Of a stretch of DNA of 21,243 bases, positions 6,651 through 14,141 are shown piece by piece. This DNA is from Lachnospiraceae bacterium. GTDB lineage: Bacteria > Bacillota > Clostridia > Lachnospirales > Lachnospiraceae. A program made the translations under genes and the position numbers. The notes under the pieces were generated by a model. It was not told the origin of the DNA. It was given only the letters and a program-made list of their open reading frames with translations, and did no database searches. Location of the stretch: assembly GCA_009774395.1 (NCBI GenBank), contig VSNQ01000085.1, positions 1 to 21,243 on the forward strand, in the 5' to 3' direction. How positions within the stretch are numbered: position 1 is the first letter of the stretch; each line of letters starts with the position of its first letter.

Positions 6651-7652
6651 ATGGCAGTAAGAGTAGCAATTAATGGTTTTGGCCGTATTGGCCGTCTTGC
6701 ATTCAGACAGATGTTCGGTGCAGAAGGTTATGAAGTAGTAGCAATCAACGACTTAACAAGCCCTAAGATGTTAGCTCACTTGTTAAAGTATGATTCTTCA
6801 CAGGGAAAATATGCTTTGGCAGATAAGGTATCCGCTGGAGAAGACACCATTACAGTTGACGGCAAGACACTCAAAATCTACAAAGAGCCGGATGCAAACA
6901 ATTGCCCTTGGGGTGAGTTAAAAGTTGACGTTGTATTGGAGTGTTCTGGATTCTATACAAGCAAAGAGAAAGCACAGGCACATATCAATGCCGGCGCCAG
7001 AAAAGTTGTTATTTCTGCACCTGCAGGAAATGACCTTCCTACAATTGTATATAATGTAAACCATGAAACATTAAAGGCTTCTGATACAATTATCTCTGCA
7101 GCATCTTGTACAACAAACTGCTTGGCTCCTATGGCAAAAGCATTAAATGACTTAGCAGGCATTAAGTCTGGTATTATGAGCACAATCCATGCTTATACAG
7201 GCGATCAGATGATTCTTGATGGTCCTCAGAGAAAAGGCGATTTAAGAAGATCTCGCGCAGGCGCTGTAAATATCGTTCCAAACAGCACAGGTGCTGCAAA
7301 GGCTATCGGTTTAGTTATTCCTGAGTTAAACGGCAAGTTAATCGGTTCTGCACAGCGTGTACCGACCCCGACAGGCTCTACAACAATCCTTGTAGCAACT
7401 GTTCAAAAGTCTGTAACAAAGGAAGAAATCAATGCTGCTATGAAAGCAGCAGCAACAGAGTCTTTCGGATACAACGAGGATGAGATCGTATCTTCTGATA
7501 TCGTAGGAAGCACATACGGTTCTATCTTTGATGCTACACAGACAATGGTTGGCGCTGACAACTTAGTACAGGTTGTTTCTTGGTATGACAATGAGAACAG
7601 CTACACATCTCAGATGGTTAGAACAATTAAGTATTTCTCAGAGTTAGCATAA
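6651..7652 (+). CDS. gap: Glyceraldehyde-3-phosphate dehydrogenase, type I
   Basis: Oxidises and phosphorylates glyceraldehyde 3-phosphate to 1,3-bisphosphoglycerate in glycolysis, most likely with NAD. The product has 333 residues, the usual length. The Rossmann motif INGFGRIGR is at 7-15. The catalytic Cys153 sits in SAASCTTNCLAP, and the phosphate-site residues TGDQ and RSRAGAVNIVP follow, with WYDNENSYTSQM near the end. INDLT after the second strand is typical of NAD-using glycolytic enzymes. The frame is open upstream to 6597, but ATG 6651 is chosen because AGGAGGG precedes it and MAVRVAINGF matches the family N-terminus. pgk and tpiA follow in order. The hairpin after gap is not followed by a T tract, so partial read-through is likely. 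Confidence 0.98.
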   Translation: MAVRVAINGFGRIGRLAFRQMFGAEGYEVVAINDLTSPKMLAHLLKYDSSQGKYALADKVSAGEDTITVDGKTLKIYKEPDANNCPWGELKVDVVLECSGFYTSKEKAQAHINAGARKVVISAPAGNDLPTIVYNVNHETLKASDTIISAASCTTNCLAPMAKALNDLAGIKSGIMSTIHAYTGDQMILDGPQRKGDLRRSRAGAVNIVPNSTGAAKAIGLVIPELNGKLIGSAQRVPTPTGSTTILVATVQKSVTKEEINAAMKAAATESFGYNEDEIVSSDIVGSTYGSIFDATQTMVGADNLVQVVSWYDNENSYTSQMVRTIKYFSELA

Positions 7653-7691
7653 TTTATAGGAATTGTCCTCGGACAGTGATAAAGACCTATC

Positions 7692-7724
7692 AAAGGTCCG
7701 GTCTTATGGACCGGGCCTTTCGTT
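7692..7724 (+). terminator. Possible partial terminator between gap and pgk
   Basis: AAAGGTCCGGTC-type arm (7692-7704) pairs with GGACCGGGCCTTT (7708-7720), a 13-bp stem with two G-U pairs and a very short loop. Only CGTT follows rather than a T run. It may be a weak terminator or a processing hairpin that sets gap levels above pgk and tpiA. Confidence 0.5.
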
Positions 7725-7731
7725 ATGCACA

Positions 7732-7809
7732 GCCCCATGCAGAGGAAGTATGCCGCTTCAGCGGCGCATAGGGCGCGCAACGAGTAGGGAAGAAGGATAT
7801 TTCCCTACT
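7732..7809. repeat. Bulged-hairpin repeat plus second hairpin (gap-pgk gap)
   Basis: Outer stem GCCCCATGC/GCATAGGGC (8 of 9 paired), 11-nt bulge agaggaagtat, inner stem GCCGC-ttca-GCGGC (7732-7774). About 8 nt later, AGTAGGGAA (7783-7791) pairs with TTCCCTACT (7801-7809). The same two-hairpin arrangement recurs at 20854-20930. It lies between gap and pgk and would be transcribed in the operon mRNA. Confidence 0.65.
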
Positions 7810-7814
7810 CGATT

Positions 7815-7843
7815 ACTAAGCGTCGACAAGACTGACGCTTAGT
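7815..7843. repeat. CTAAGCGTC hairpin repeat, copy 2 of 2
   Basis: ACTAAGCGTC (7815-7824), loop gacaagact, GACGCTTAGT (7834-7843): a perfect 10-bp stem with the same 9-nt loop pattern as 6110-6138. It ends about 60 bp before the pgk start. Confidence 0.65.
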
Positions 7844-7903
7844 ATATCTGTGCACATGGGTGCGCAAAGAAAATAGAAAAGTATAGGAAAGGAAAATATA
7901 GAA

Positions 7904-9127
7904 ATGGGATTAAATAAGAAAACAGTTGATGATATTAATGTAAGCGGGAAAAGAGTGCTTGTACGCTGTGATTTTAATGTACCTTTAAAAAACGGCGAGA
8001 TTACAGATGAAACACGTATTGTTGCAGCGCTTCCTACCATCCAGAAGTTAATAAAGGATGGCGGCAAGGTTATTCTTTGCTCACACCTTGGAAAAGTAAA
8101 GGAAGGCCCGAACGAGAAAGAATCTTTAGCACCCGTTGCGAAAAGACTTTCAGAGAAGCTTGGCAAAGAGGTAAATTTTGTTTCGGATTACAATGTAACC
8201 GGCGAGGCCGCTACAGCAGCAGTTGCAGCGATGAAAGAAGGAGATGTTGTATTATTGCAGAATACACGTTTCCGCGGTAAAGAAGAAACAAAGAATGGGG
8301 ATGAATTTAGTAAGGAATTAGCTGATTTAGCAGATGTATATGTATGTGATGCATTTGGTTCTTCTCATAGAGCACATGCTTCTGTTGCAGGTGTTACAAA
8401 GTTTATTTCAGAAAAAGGCGGCGAAAATGCAGTTGGATACTTAATGCAGAAAGAGATCGAGTTCCTTGGCAATGCAGTAGAGAACCCTGTTCGTCCTTTT
8501 GTTGCAATTCTTGGCGGTGCAAAAGTAGCAGACAAGTTAAATGTTATCAATAACCTGCTTGAGAAGTGTGATACATTGATTATCGGCGGCGGTATGGCAT
8601 TTACTTTCTTAAAGGCAAAGGGATATGAGATCGGTAATTCCTTAGTAGATGGTGAGAAGATTGATTACTGCAAAGAGATGATGGAAAAGGCTGAGAAACT
8701 TGGCAAGAAACTATTGCTTCCGATCGATACTACAATTGCAGATGGTTTTCCTAATCCGATTGACGCAGAAATTGCAGTGGAAATTGTAGATGCAGATAAG
8801 ATACCAGCAGACAAAGAGGGGCTTGATATCGGCGAGAAAACAGCAGCACTTTTTGCAGATGCAGTAAAATCGGCTAAGACAGTTGTATGGAACGGACCTA
8901 TGGGCGTATTTGAGAATCCTACACTTGCAAAAGGAACCATTGCAGTAGCAAAAGCATTGGCAGAAACAGATGCAACCACAATTATCGGTGGCGGTGACAG
9001 TGCAGCAGCAGTAAACCAGTTAGGCTTTGCAGATAAGATGAGCCATATTTCTACAGGCGGCGGCGCTTCCCTTGAGTTCTTAGAGGGTAAAGAGCTTCCA
9101 GGCGTTATGGCAGCAGACGATAAATAA
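7904..9127 (+). CDS. pgk: Phosphoglycerate kinase
   Basis: Transfers phosphate from 1,3-bisphosphoglycerate to ADP, making ATP and 3-phosphoglycerate. At 407 residues it is slightly longer than the usual ~395. Visible signatures are VLVRCDFNVPL near the N-terminus, CSHLGK, LQNTRFRGKEE, CDAFGSSHRAHAS, the hinge and nucleotide region GGAKVADKL and GGGMAFTFLKA, WNGPMGVFE, and the C-terminal IGGGDSAAAV and STGGGASLEFLEG. The start is supported by AAAGGAAA about 10 nt upstream. It follows gap by 251 bp of repeat-filled spacer and precedes tpiA, so the three very likely form one glycolytic transcription unit with internal processing or modulation. Confidence 0.98.
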   Translation: MGLNKKTVDDINVSGKRVLVRCDFNVPLKNGEITDETRIVAALPTIQKLIKDGGKVILCSHLGKVKEGPNEKESLAPVAKRLSEKLGKEVNFVSDYNVTGEAATAAVAAMKEGDVVLLQNTRFRGKEETKNGDEFSKELADLADVYVCDAFGSSHRAHASVAGVTKFISEKGGENAVGYLMQKEIEFLGNAVENPVRPFVAILGGAKVADKLNVINNLLEKCDTLIIGGGMAFTFLKAKGYEIGNSLVDGEKIDYCKEMMEKAEKLGKKLLLPIDTTIADGFPNPIDAEIAVEIVDADKIPADKEGLDIGEKTAALFADAVKSAKTVVWNGPMGVFENPTLAKGTIAVAKALAETDATTIIGGGDSAAAVNQLGFADKMSHISTGGGASLEFLEGKELPGVMAADDK

Positions 9128-9180
9128 AGAATAAAATGAAGCAAAGGCAAAATAAAAATCTAGGAAAGGAAAAGCTAATT

Positions 9181-9230
9181 AGATGGAAAATGTAAAGTCC
9201 ATCTGGCATATATATTTTTGTATATGTTTT
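9181..9230 (+). promoter_or_regulatory. Two leader hairpins upstream of tpiA
   Basis: AGATGGA (9181-9187) pairs with TCCATCT (9198-9204). CATATA (9207-9212) pairs with TATATG (9221-9226), which is followed by TTTTT. The hairpins separate a good ribosome site (AGGAAAGGA, 9162-9170) from the tpiA ATG at 9247, which has no Shine-Dalgarno sequence of its own. Folding could bring that site closer to the start, or the second hairpin could act as a weak terminator. Both ideas are inference. Confidence 0.4.
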
Positions 9231-9233
9231 TAG
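9183..9233 (+). CDS. Possible 16-codon upstream ORF before tpiA
   Basis: The ATG at 9183 is the first after AGGAAAGGA (spacing about 12 nt) and encodes 16 residues (MENVKSIWHIYFCICF) before TAG at 9231. It overlaps both leader hairpins. It ends 13 nt before the tpiA ATG, so terminating ribosomes could re-initiate there. It is short and may not be functional. Confidence 0.25.
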   Translation: MENVKSIWHIYFCICF

Positions 9234-9246
9234 TTATGAAATAAAT

Positions 9247-9996
9247 ATGGCAAGAAAGAAGATTATTGCTGGCAACTGGAAAATGAATATGACACCAAGC
9301 CAAGCAGTGAAATTGGTTGAGGAGTTAAAGCCGTTAGTGCAGAATAATGATGTAGATGTTGTTTATTGTGTACCAGCAATTGATATTGTACCAGTAGTAG
9401 AAGCTGTGAAGGGAACGAATGTAAAGGTCGGTGCTGAGAATATGTACTATGAGGAGAAAGGCGCATATACAGGCGAGATTTCTCCGGAAATGCTTGTTGA
9501 TGCAGGTGTAGAGTATGTAATTATCGGACATTCTGAAAGACGTGATTACTTTAAAGAGTGTGATTGCACATTAAATAAAAAAGTAAAGAAAGCGTTTGAG
9601 CACAACCTTACCCCGATTCTTTGCTGCGGTGAGTCTTTAGAGCAGAGAGAAATGGGTGTTACAATGGATTGGATTCGTTTCCAGATTAAATCTGACTTAA
9701 CAGGTGTTACCGCAGAGCAAGTACAGAAACTGGTTATTGCATATGAACCGATCTGGGCTATCGGTACAGGCAAGACTGCAACGACAGAGCAGGCTGAGGA
9801 AGTCTGCAAGGGAATCCGTGAGTGCATCGCAGAGATGTATGACGCTGCAACCGCAGAAGCAGTACGTATTCAGTACGGCGGCTCTGTAAATGCAGGAAAT
9901 GCAGCGGAATTGTTTGCACAGCCGGATATTGATGGTGGCTTAGTCGGCGGCGCATCCTTAAAGGCAGATTTTGGAAAAATTGTCTGCTATAAATAG
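9247..9996 (+). CDS. tpiA: Triosephosphate isomerase
   Basis: Interconverts dihydroxyacetone phosphate and glyceraldehyde 3-phosphate. The 249-residue length is standard for this TIM-barrel enzyme. Catalytic residues are visible: the Lys of AGNWKMN (Asn 11, Lys 13), the His of IIGHSERR and the Glu of AYEPIWAIGTGKTAT; the flexible loop 6 and the phosphate-binding QYGGSVN and GGLVGGASL follow. The ATG at 9247 matches the family N-terminus (MARKKIIAGNWKMN), but no Shine-Dalgarno sequence lies at the usual distance. The nearest is 77 nt upstream, across two hairpins and a 16-codon ORF. The gene ends the glycolytic run and is followed by a strong terminator. Confidence 0.98.
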   Translation: MARKKIIAGNWKMNMTPSQAVKLVEELKPLVQNNDVDVVYCVPAIDIVPVVEAVKGTNVKVGAENMYYEEKGAYTGEISPEMLVDAGVEYVIIGHSERRDYFKECDCTLNKKVKKAFEHNLTPILCCGESLEQREMGVTMDWIRFQIKSDLTGVTAEQVQKLVIAYEPIWAIGTGKTATTEQAEEVCKGIRECIAEMYDAATAEAVRIQYGGSVNAGNAAELFAQPDIDGGLVGGASLKADFGKIVCYK

Positions 9997-10027
9997 AAAG
10001 AAAATAGAATAAAATTTCGCTAATATA

Positions 10028-10078
10028 AAAAGAAGGGGGTTTCGGCAATTGCTGGAGGCCCTTCTTTTACGTTTTTTA
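10028..10078 (+). terminator. Terminator of the gap-pgk-tpiA unit
   Basis: AAAAGAAGGG (10028-10037) pairs perfectly with CCCTTCTTTT (10059-10068), with a smaller inner fold between them. The stem is followed by ACGTTTTTTATT. It begins about 30 bp after the tpiA stop. Confidence 0.85.
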
Positions 10079-10113
10079 TTTCATTTCCTTGATTTGATAA
10101 AGGAAAAACGTTC

Positions 10114-10145
10114 TTGACATATAACATTTGTTAGCATATACTAAC
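10114..10145 (+). promoter_or_regulatory. feoAB promoter with overlapping palindromic operator
   Basis: TTGACA (10114-10119), exactly 17 bp, TATACT (10137-10142): close to a perfect sigma-A promoter. The palindrome GTTAGCATATACTAAC (10130-10145; 14 of 16 positions symmetric) overlaps the -10 box. Its GTTAG half-sites resemble those of DtxR/IdeR-type iron regulators, and such placement would repress feoAB when metal is bound. The regulator's identity is inference; the promoter is clear. Confidence 0.7.
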
Positions 10146-10165
10146 GGTAGAAATATAAAGCACTT

Positions 10166-10217
10166 AGGAACTGTTCAGAAATTACTTGTGACAAGTAATT
10201 GTCAAGAGTAATTTGTT
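10166..10217. repeat. Partial AGGAACTGT-type element in the feoAB leader
   Basis: Starts AGGAACTGTTCAGAAATTAC, nearly identical to the left half of 13141-13189, then carries a perfect 10-bp inverted repeat around AATTACTTGT/ACAAGTAATT (10180-10200) and a further AGAGTAATTTG. The right terminal repeat is missing. It ends about 20 bp before feoAB, so it forms part of the mRNA leader. Confidence 0.55.
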
Positions 10218-10238
10218 TGCATAATTGGGGGAATTACA

Positions 10239-12617
10239 ATGACACTAAAGGACTTAGAAATCGGGCAGTCAGCAGTTGTTGGAAAGGTTGGCGGGACAGG
10301 TTTTCTACGGCAGCATCTGCTGGATATGGGGGTAATACCGGGCGTTGAGGTAACGGTAGTAAAATATGCACCAATGGGCGATCCCATAGAGCTGCGAATC
10401 CGCGGCTATGAATTAACACTGCGGCTGGCGGATGCACAGCAAATAGAAGTAACAGAAATAACACCATTAAGTAAACAAGAAACAGATGCAGCACCGTTTA
10501 CTGTGCATGAGAAAAGGAATTTAACAGGTGCAGGAAAGAAAAAAGAACATCCTGGGCTTGGAGAGGGTGGGCGTTACCATGTTAAGGCGGAGGAAAATCC
10601 GCTGCCAAAGGACACTTGCCTGACATTTGCCTTAGCAGGCAATCAAAACTGCGGAAAAACAACATTATTTAATCAATTAACAGGTTCCAATCAACACGTT
10701 GGTAATTTTCCCGGTGTTACGGTAGATCGCAAGAGTGGCGCGATTAAGGGAAATGCCAATACATTGGTAACGGATTTGCCCGGGATTTATTCTCTTTCTC
10801 CGTACAGCAATGAGGAAATTGTTTCGCGTAAGTTTATTTTAGAGGAAAAACCAACGGGGATTATCAATATTGTAGATGCAACAAATATTGAACGAAATTT
10901 ATATTTAACCATGCAGTTAATGGAGTTGGATGTGCCAATGGTATTGGCGCTGAATATGATGGACGAGGTGCGGGGAAATGGTGGGTCGATTCGCATTAAC
11001 GAAATGGAGGATATTTTGGGCATTCCAGTAATTCCAATTTCTGCTGCAAAAAATGAAGGTATTGGTGAGTTGGTGAGTCATGCTTTGCATATAGCGCAGT
11101 ATCAGGAAAAGCCAGGAAGAAAGGATTTTTGCAGCCAAGACGATCACGATGGAGCAGTACATAGATGCCTGCATGGAATTATTCATTTAATAGAAGACCA
11201 TGCAGTGCGGGCTGGACTTCCAGTGCGTTTTGCTGCAACAAAGCTGGTGGAGGGTGATACAGGAATACTGGAAGCATTAGATTTGTCGCAGAACGAACAG
11301 GAAATGCTAGATCATATTATATATCAGATGGAGGAAGAACGGGGGCTGGATCGCGCGGCAGCAATTGCAGAAATGCGGTTTACTTTTATTCAAAGCTTGG
11401 TAGAGGAAACCGTGATTAAACCCAAGGAAAGCAAGGAACGAGAAGCAAGCCGCAAAATTGACCAATTTTTAACAGGAAAATATACAGCAGTTCCAGCGTT
11501 TGTGGGGATTATGGCGCTGGTATTTTGGCTGACATTTAATGTAATCGGCGCATGGATGCAAGGTGTGCTGGAAGCAGGGATTACATGGCTTACAGACCGA
11601 ATAGACATTCTTATGACTATATGGAATGTCAATGAAGTTTTGCATTCGCTGGTGATTGATGGTATTTTTAATGGTGTAGGAAGCGTATTAAGCTTTTTAC
11701 CGATTATTGTAACACTGTTTTTCTTTCTATCACTTTTGGAAGATACTGGTTATATGGCAAGAGTTGCCTTTGTCATGGATAAACTGTTGCGCAAAATTGG
11801 TTTATCTGGAAGAAGTATTGTTCCTATGCTGATTGGTTTTGGCTGTACTGTGCCTGGCGTTATGGCAAGTAGAACGCTCCCCTCCGAGCGTGATCGCAAA
11901 ATGACAATTTTATTGACACCATTTATGAGTTGTACTGCGAAACTGCCAATTTATGGCTTTTTTACAGCGGCATTTTTCCCAGAATACGGCGGGGCTGTTA
12001 TGGTGGCACTGTATTTCGGTGGAATTGCAGTAGGAATCTTGGTAGCGTTGCTTTTAAAAAGCAGTATGTTTCAAGGCGAAGCAGTGCCTTTTGTAATGGA
12101 ATTGCCAAATTATCGTATGCCTGGCGTAAAAAACGTTGCACAGCTTTTATGGGAAAAAGCAAAAGATTTCTTACAGAGAGCATTTACTGTAATTTTCATT
12201 GCAACAATTATTATATGGTTTTTGCAGACCTTTGACCTGCGTCTAAATGTGGTAGTAGACTCACAGAATAGTATTCTTGCAGTAGTTGCCGGAACGATTG
12301 CACCGCTGTTTGCTCCATTAGGTTTTGGTGATTGGCGGATTTCAACAGCACTTATCGCGGGATTTATGGCGAAGGAAAGTGTTGTTTCAACTTTGTCCAT
12401 ATTGTTTGGCAGCACGCAGAATCTGCAGTCAGTTTTAACACCGCTGGCAGCAGTAGCGCTTTTGGTTTTTTGTCTGCTCTATACCCCCTGCGTGGCAGCA
12501 ATCGCATCAATTAAGCGTGAACTCGGCGGTAAATGGGCAGCAGGAGTCGTTATCGGTCAATGCATAATTGCGTGGATTTTTGCATTTCTTGTGCGGCTGG
12601 CTGGGATGGTGTTATAA
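10239..12617 (+). CDS. feoB: Ferrous iron transporter, FeoA-FeoB fusion
   Basis: A 792-residue fusion. Residues 1 to about 75 form a FeoA SH3-like domain (LDMGVIPGVEVTVV, IELRIRGYELTLR). A polar linker follows, then the FeoB G domain with G1 GNQNCGKTT (134-142), G3 DLPGIYSLSP, G4 NMMD and G5 SAAKNEG. The C-terminal half is the membrane permease with about 8 or more helices and two Gate regions, including GFGCTVPGVMASRTL, with its conserved Cys, and TPFMSCTAKLP, and later LLYTPCVAAIA. The protein imports Fe2+ across the cytoplasmic membrane under GTPase control. FeoA is usually a separate small protein; fusions to FeoB occur in some anaerobes. GGGGG precedes the ATG. It has its own promoter with a probable metal-regulator operator, and appears monocistronic. 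Confidence 0.96.
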   Translation: MTLKDLEIGQSAVVGKVGGTGFLRQHLLDMGVIPGVEVTVVKYAPMGDPIELRIRGYELTLRLADAQQIEVTEITPLSKQETDAAPFTVHEKRNLTGAGKKKEHPGLGEGGRYHVKAEENPLPKDTCLTFALAGNQNCGKTTLFNQLTGSNQHVGNFPGVTVDRKSGAIKGNANTLVTDLPGIYSLSPYSNEEIVSRKFILEEKPTGIINIVDATNIERNLYLTMQLMELDVPMVLALNMMDEVRGNGGSIRINEMEDILGIPVIPISAAKNEGIGELVSHALHIAQYQEKPGRKDFCSQDDHDGAVHRCLHGIIHLIEDHAVRAGLPVRFAATKLVEGDTGILEALDLSQNEQEMLDHIIYQMEEERGLDRAAAIAEMRFTFIQSLVEETVIKPKESKEREASRKIDQFLTGKYTAVPAFVGIMALVFWLTFNVIGAWMQGVLEAGITWLTDRIDILMTIWNVNEVLHSLVIDGIFNGVGSVLSFLPIIVTLFFFLSLLEDTGYMARVAFVMDKLLRKIGLSGRSIVPMLIGFGCTVPGVMASRTLPSERDRKMTILLTPFMSCTAKLPIYGFFTAAFFPEYGGAVMVALYFGGIAVGILVALLLKSSMFQGEAVPFVMELPNYRMPGVKNVAQLLWEKAKDFLQRAFTVIFIATIIIWFLQTFDLRLNVVVDSQNSILAVVAGTIAPLFAPLGFGDWRISTALIAGFMAKESVVSTLSILFGSTQNLQSVLTPLAAVALLVFCLLYTPCVAAIASIKRELGGKWAAGVVIGQCIIAWIFAFLVRLAGMVL

Positions 12618-12685
12618 GAGAACAAATACTTTTGTGAAAGAATCCAAAGTCTGTGATTGCAATATCCGAAGGTTGTGTGTATAAT

Positions 12686-12789
12686 TATACTCACGAACGA
12701 TTAGATTTTTCTTTCAGCACAGCACGTATTGTCCGCTTATACAATATGGGCTGTGCTGAAATTGGAAAATCTTAACGGTCGCTAGTATA
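12686..12789. repeat. 104-bp inverted-repeat element, copy 2 of 3
   Basis: TATACTCACGAACGATTAGA at the left and ACGGTCGCTAGTATA at the right form terminal inverted repeats. Inner arms TTTCAGCACAGC and GCTGTGCTGAAA and a core ATTGTCCGCTTATACAAT make the whole unit a nested palindrome. It is exactly the same length as 19843-19946, which lies in the opposite orientation. It sits between feoAB and the next gene, where no clear terminator is seen. Confidence 0.8.
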
Positions 12790-12836
12790 AGAACATAGGG
12801 TAAATGAATTGCGGAGTATATTGGAGGGAAAATATA

Positions 12837-13112
12837 ATGGATATTCAATTGAAGGATGCCGATAAAATAACAATGACACACACCGGATTAATCCCTGGGA
12901 AAAAGGGAAAAGTAATTCATGTAAGTTTTGAACGCAATACAGATGGACGTAAGGATTATGCTGAAATTGTGCTGCCTAGCCGTAGCGTAGTACGATCCGA
13001 GGGCTTTGAGGAGGGAGAACTTGCGCAGCTTCAATTATATTTAAAAGGGCAGGAAAAAGATATTGTAAAAACTGCAAAGCAGATTGATCATGATTTGATT
13101 TTTAAATTATAA
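12837..13112 (+). CDS. Conserved-looking small protein of unknown function
   Basis: A 91-residue, charged, soluble protein with no Cys and no membrane segment. The N-terminal part (MDIQLKDADKITMTHTGLIPG, then GKVIHVSFERNTDGRKDYAEIVLPS) looks beta-rich. The last third (ELAQLQLYLKGQEKDIVKTAKQIDHDL) looks helical. The ATG at 12837 is supported by GGAGGG 7-8 nt upstream; the open frame back to 12804 has no ribosome site. I do not recognise the family. It stands alone between two palindromic elements (12686-12789 and 13141-13189). Confidence 0.75.
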   Translation: MDIQLKDADKITMTHTGLIPGKKGKVIHVSFERNTDGRKDYAEIVLPSRSVVRSEGFEEGELAQLQLYLKGQEKDIVKTAKQIDHDLIFKL

Positions 13113-13140
13113 AAAATTATTTATATAATGGAAAACGATT

Positions 13141-13189
13141 AGGATCTGTTCAGAAATTACTTGTCATGAGTAATTTGTTAACAGCTCCT
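13141..13189. repeat. 49-bp deletion form of the AGGAACTGT element
   Basis: AGGATCTGTT and AACAGCTCCT are terminal inverted repeats. AAATTACT and AGTAATTT form the inner arms around TGTCATG. Its left half matches 10166-10190 almost exactly, and its ends match the 157/158-bp elements, so it is best read as an internally deleted relative. It ends 12 bp before the radical SAM start codon. Confidence 0.7.
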
Positions 13190-13201
13190 TAGTTTCTGAG
13201 A

Positions 13202-14128
13202 ATGAAAAAGATGATGCTAAAAACACAATGTATGTTATGTCCCAGAAATTGCAAAGCAGATAGAAAAAATGGACAAAAAGGATATTGCGGTGCGGCAGAT
13301 AAAATTCAGGTGGCAAGGGCTTCTCTGCATATGTGGGAAGAACCATGCATTAGCGGTGACAAAGGTTCCGGAACGATATTTTTTTCCGGCTGTCCTCTTC
13401 GATGTATATTTTGTCAGAATCGGGATATTGCACTGGGAAATAAAGGAATTTATCTGTCGGAATCAGAACTTTCGGCGGTTTTTCTGCGATTACAGGAGAA
13501 AGGCGCACATAATATCAATTTAGTAACACCTACACATTTTGTACCACAGATTGTTTGTGCATTAAATCTTGCTAAGGAAAAAGGCTTAAAGATTCCTATT
13601 GTATACAATACAGGAAGTTATGAGAAAACGGAAACGATACAGCAGTTGGAGGGGCTGGTAGATATTTATTTGCCAGATTTAAAATATATAAACAGTAAAT
13701 TGTCCTCTCAATATTCCAATGCGCCAGACTATTTTGTAATAGCGGATCGGGCAATTGCAGAAATGGTGCGTCAAATAGGAAAACCAGTTTTTGCAGGTAA
13801 TATAATGCGTCGTGGTGTTATTGTCAGGCATATGGTAATTCCAGGGCACACAAACGAAGCAAAAGAAATTATTTCCCATTTGTATTATAAATATGGGAAT
13901 GATATCTATATCAGTATTCTCAACCAATACACACCACACGGAGATTTAACAAACTATCCTGAAATCGCAAGAACTGTTACAAGGCGGGAGTATCAGAAAG
14001 TGGTAGATTATGCGATTACAATAGGGGTCGAAAATGCCTTTATTCAGGAGGGAAACACCGCAAAAGAAAGTTTTATCCCGGATTTTGATGAATTAGGGCT
14101 ATTAGAGATTCCTTTAAGAACCCTTTAA
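13202..14128 (+). CDS. Radical SAM protein, PflA/PflX-like (COG1313 type)
   Basis: A 308-residue radical SAM enzyme. The SAM-binding 4Fe-4S motif CxxxCxxC is at Cys64, Cys68 and Cys71 (GCPLRCIFCQN). A second N-terminal set, Cys10, Cys13, Cys17 and Cys29, is typical of the pyruvate formate-lyase-activating-enzyme-like group whose substrates are mostly unknown; it may bind another metal or cluster. Further family features are YNTGSYE, DIYLPDLKY, VIRHMVIPGH-like VRHMVIPGHT and ISILNQYTP. ATG 13202 keeps the first Cys set, but only a weak GAGA precedes it and a palindromic element ends 12 bp upstream, so the native leader may have been displaced. It is followed 13 nt later by a HAD hydrolase gene, suggesting an operon. 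The substrate is unknown. Confidence 0.85.
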   Translation: MKKMMLKTQCMLCPRNCKADRKNGQKGYCGAADKIQVARASLHMWEEPCISGDKGSGTIFFSGCPLRCIFCQNRDIALGNKGIYLSESELSAVFLRLQEKGAHNINLVTPTHFVPQIVCALNLAKEKGLKIPIVYNTGSYEKTETIQQLEGLVDIYLPDLKYINSKLSSQYSNAPDYFVIADRAIAEMVRQIGKPVFAGNIMRRGVIVRHMVIPGHTNEAKEIISHLYYKYGNDIYISILNQYTPHGDLTNYPEIARTVTRREYQKVVDYAITIGVENAFIQEGNTAKESFIPDFDELGLLEIPLRTL

Positions 14129-14141
14129 AATGGAGGTTTTA

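Noticed and set aside
8665..9150. 161-residue minus-strand frame within pgk
   Set aside because: Antisense shadow of a highly biased, well-conserved gene, with no independent start signals.
10180..10200. Perfect 10-bp inverted repeat just before feoAB, considered as an operator
   Set aside because: The same sequence is part of the AGGAACTGT repeat family (compare 13141-13189), so repeat origin explains it better. The palindrome over the -10 box is the stronger operator candidate.
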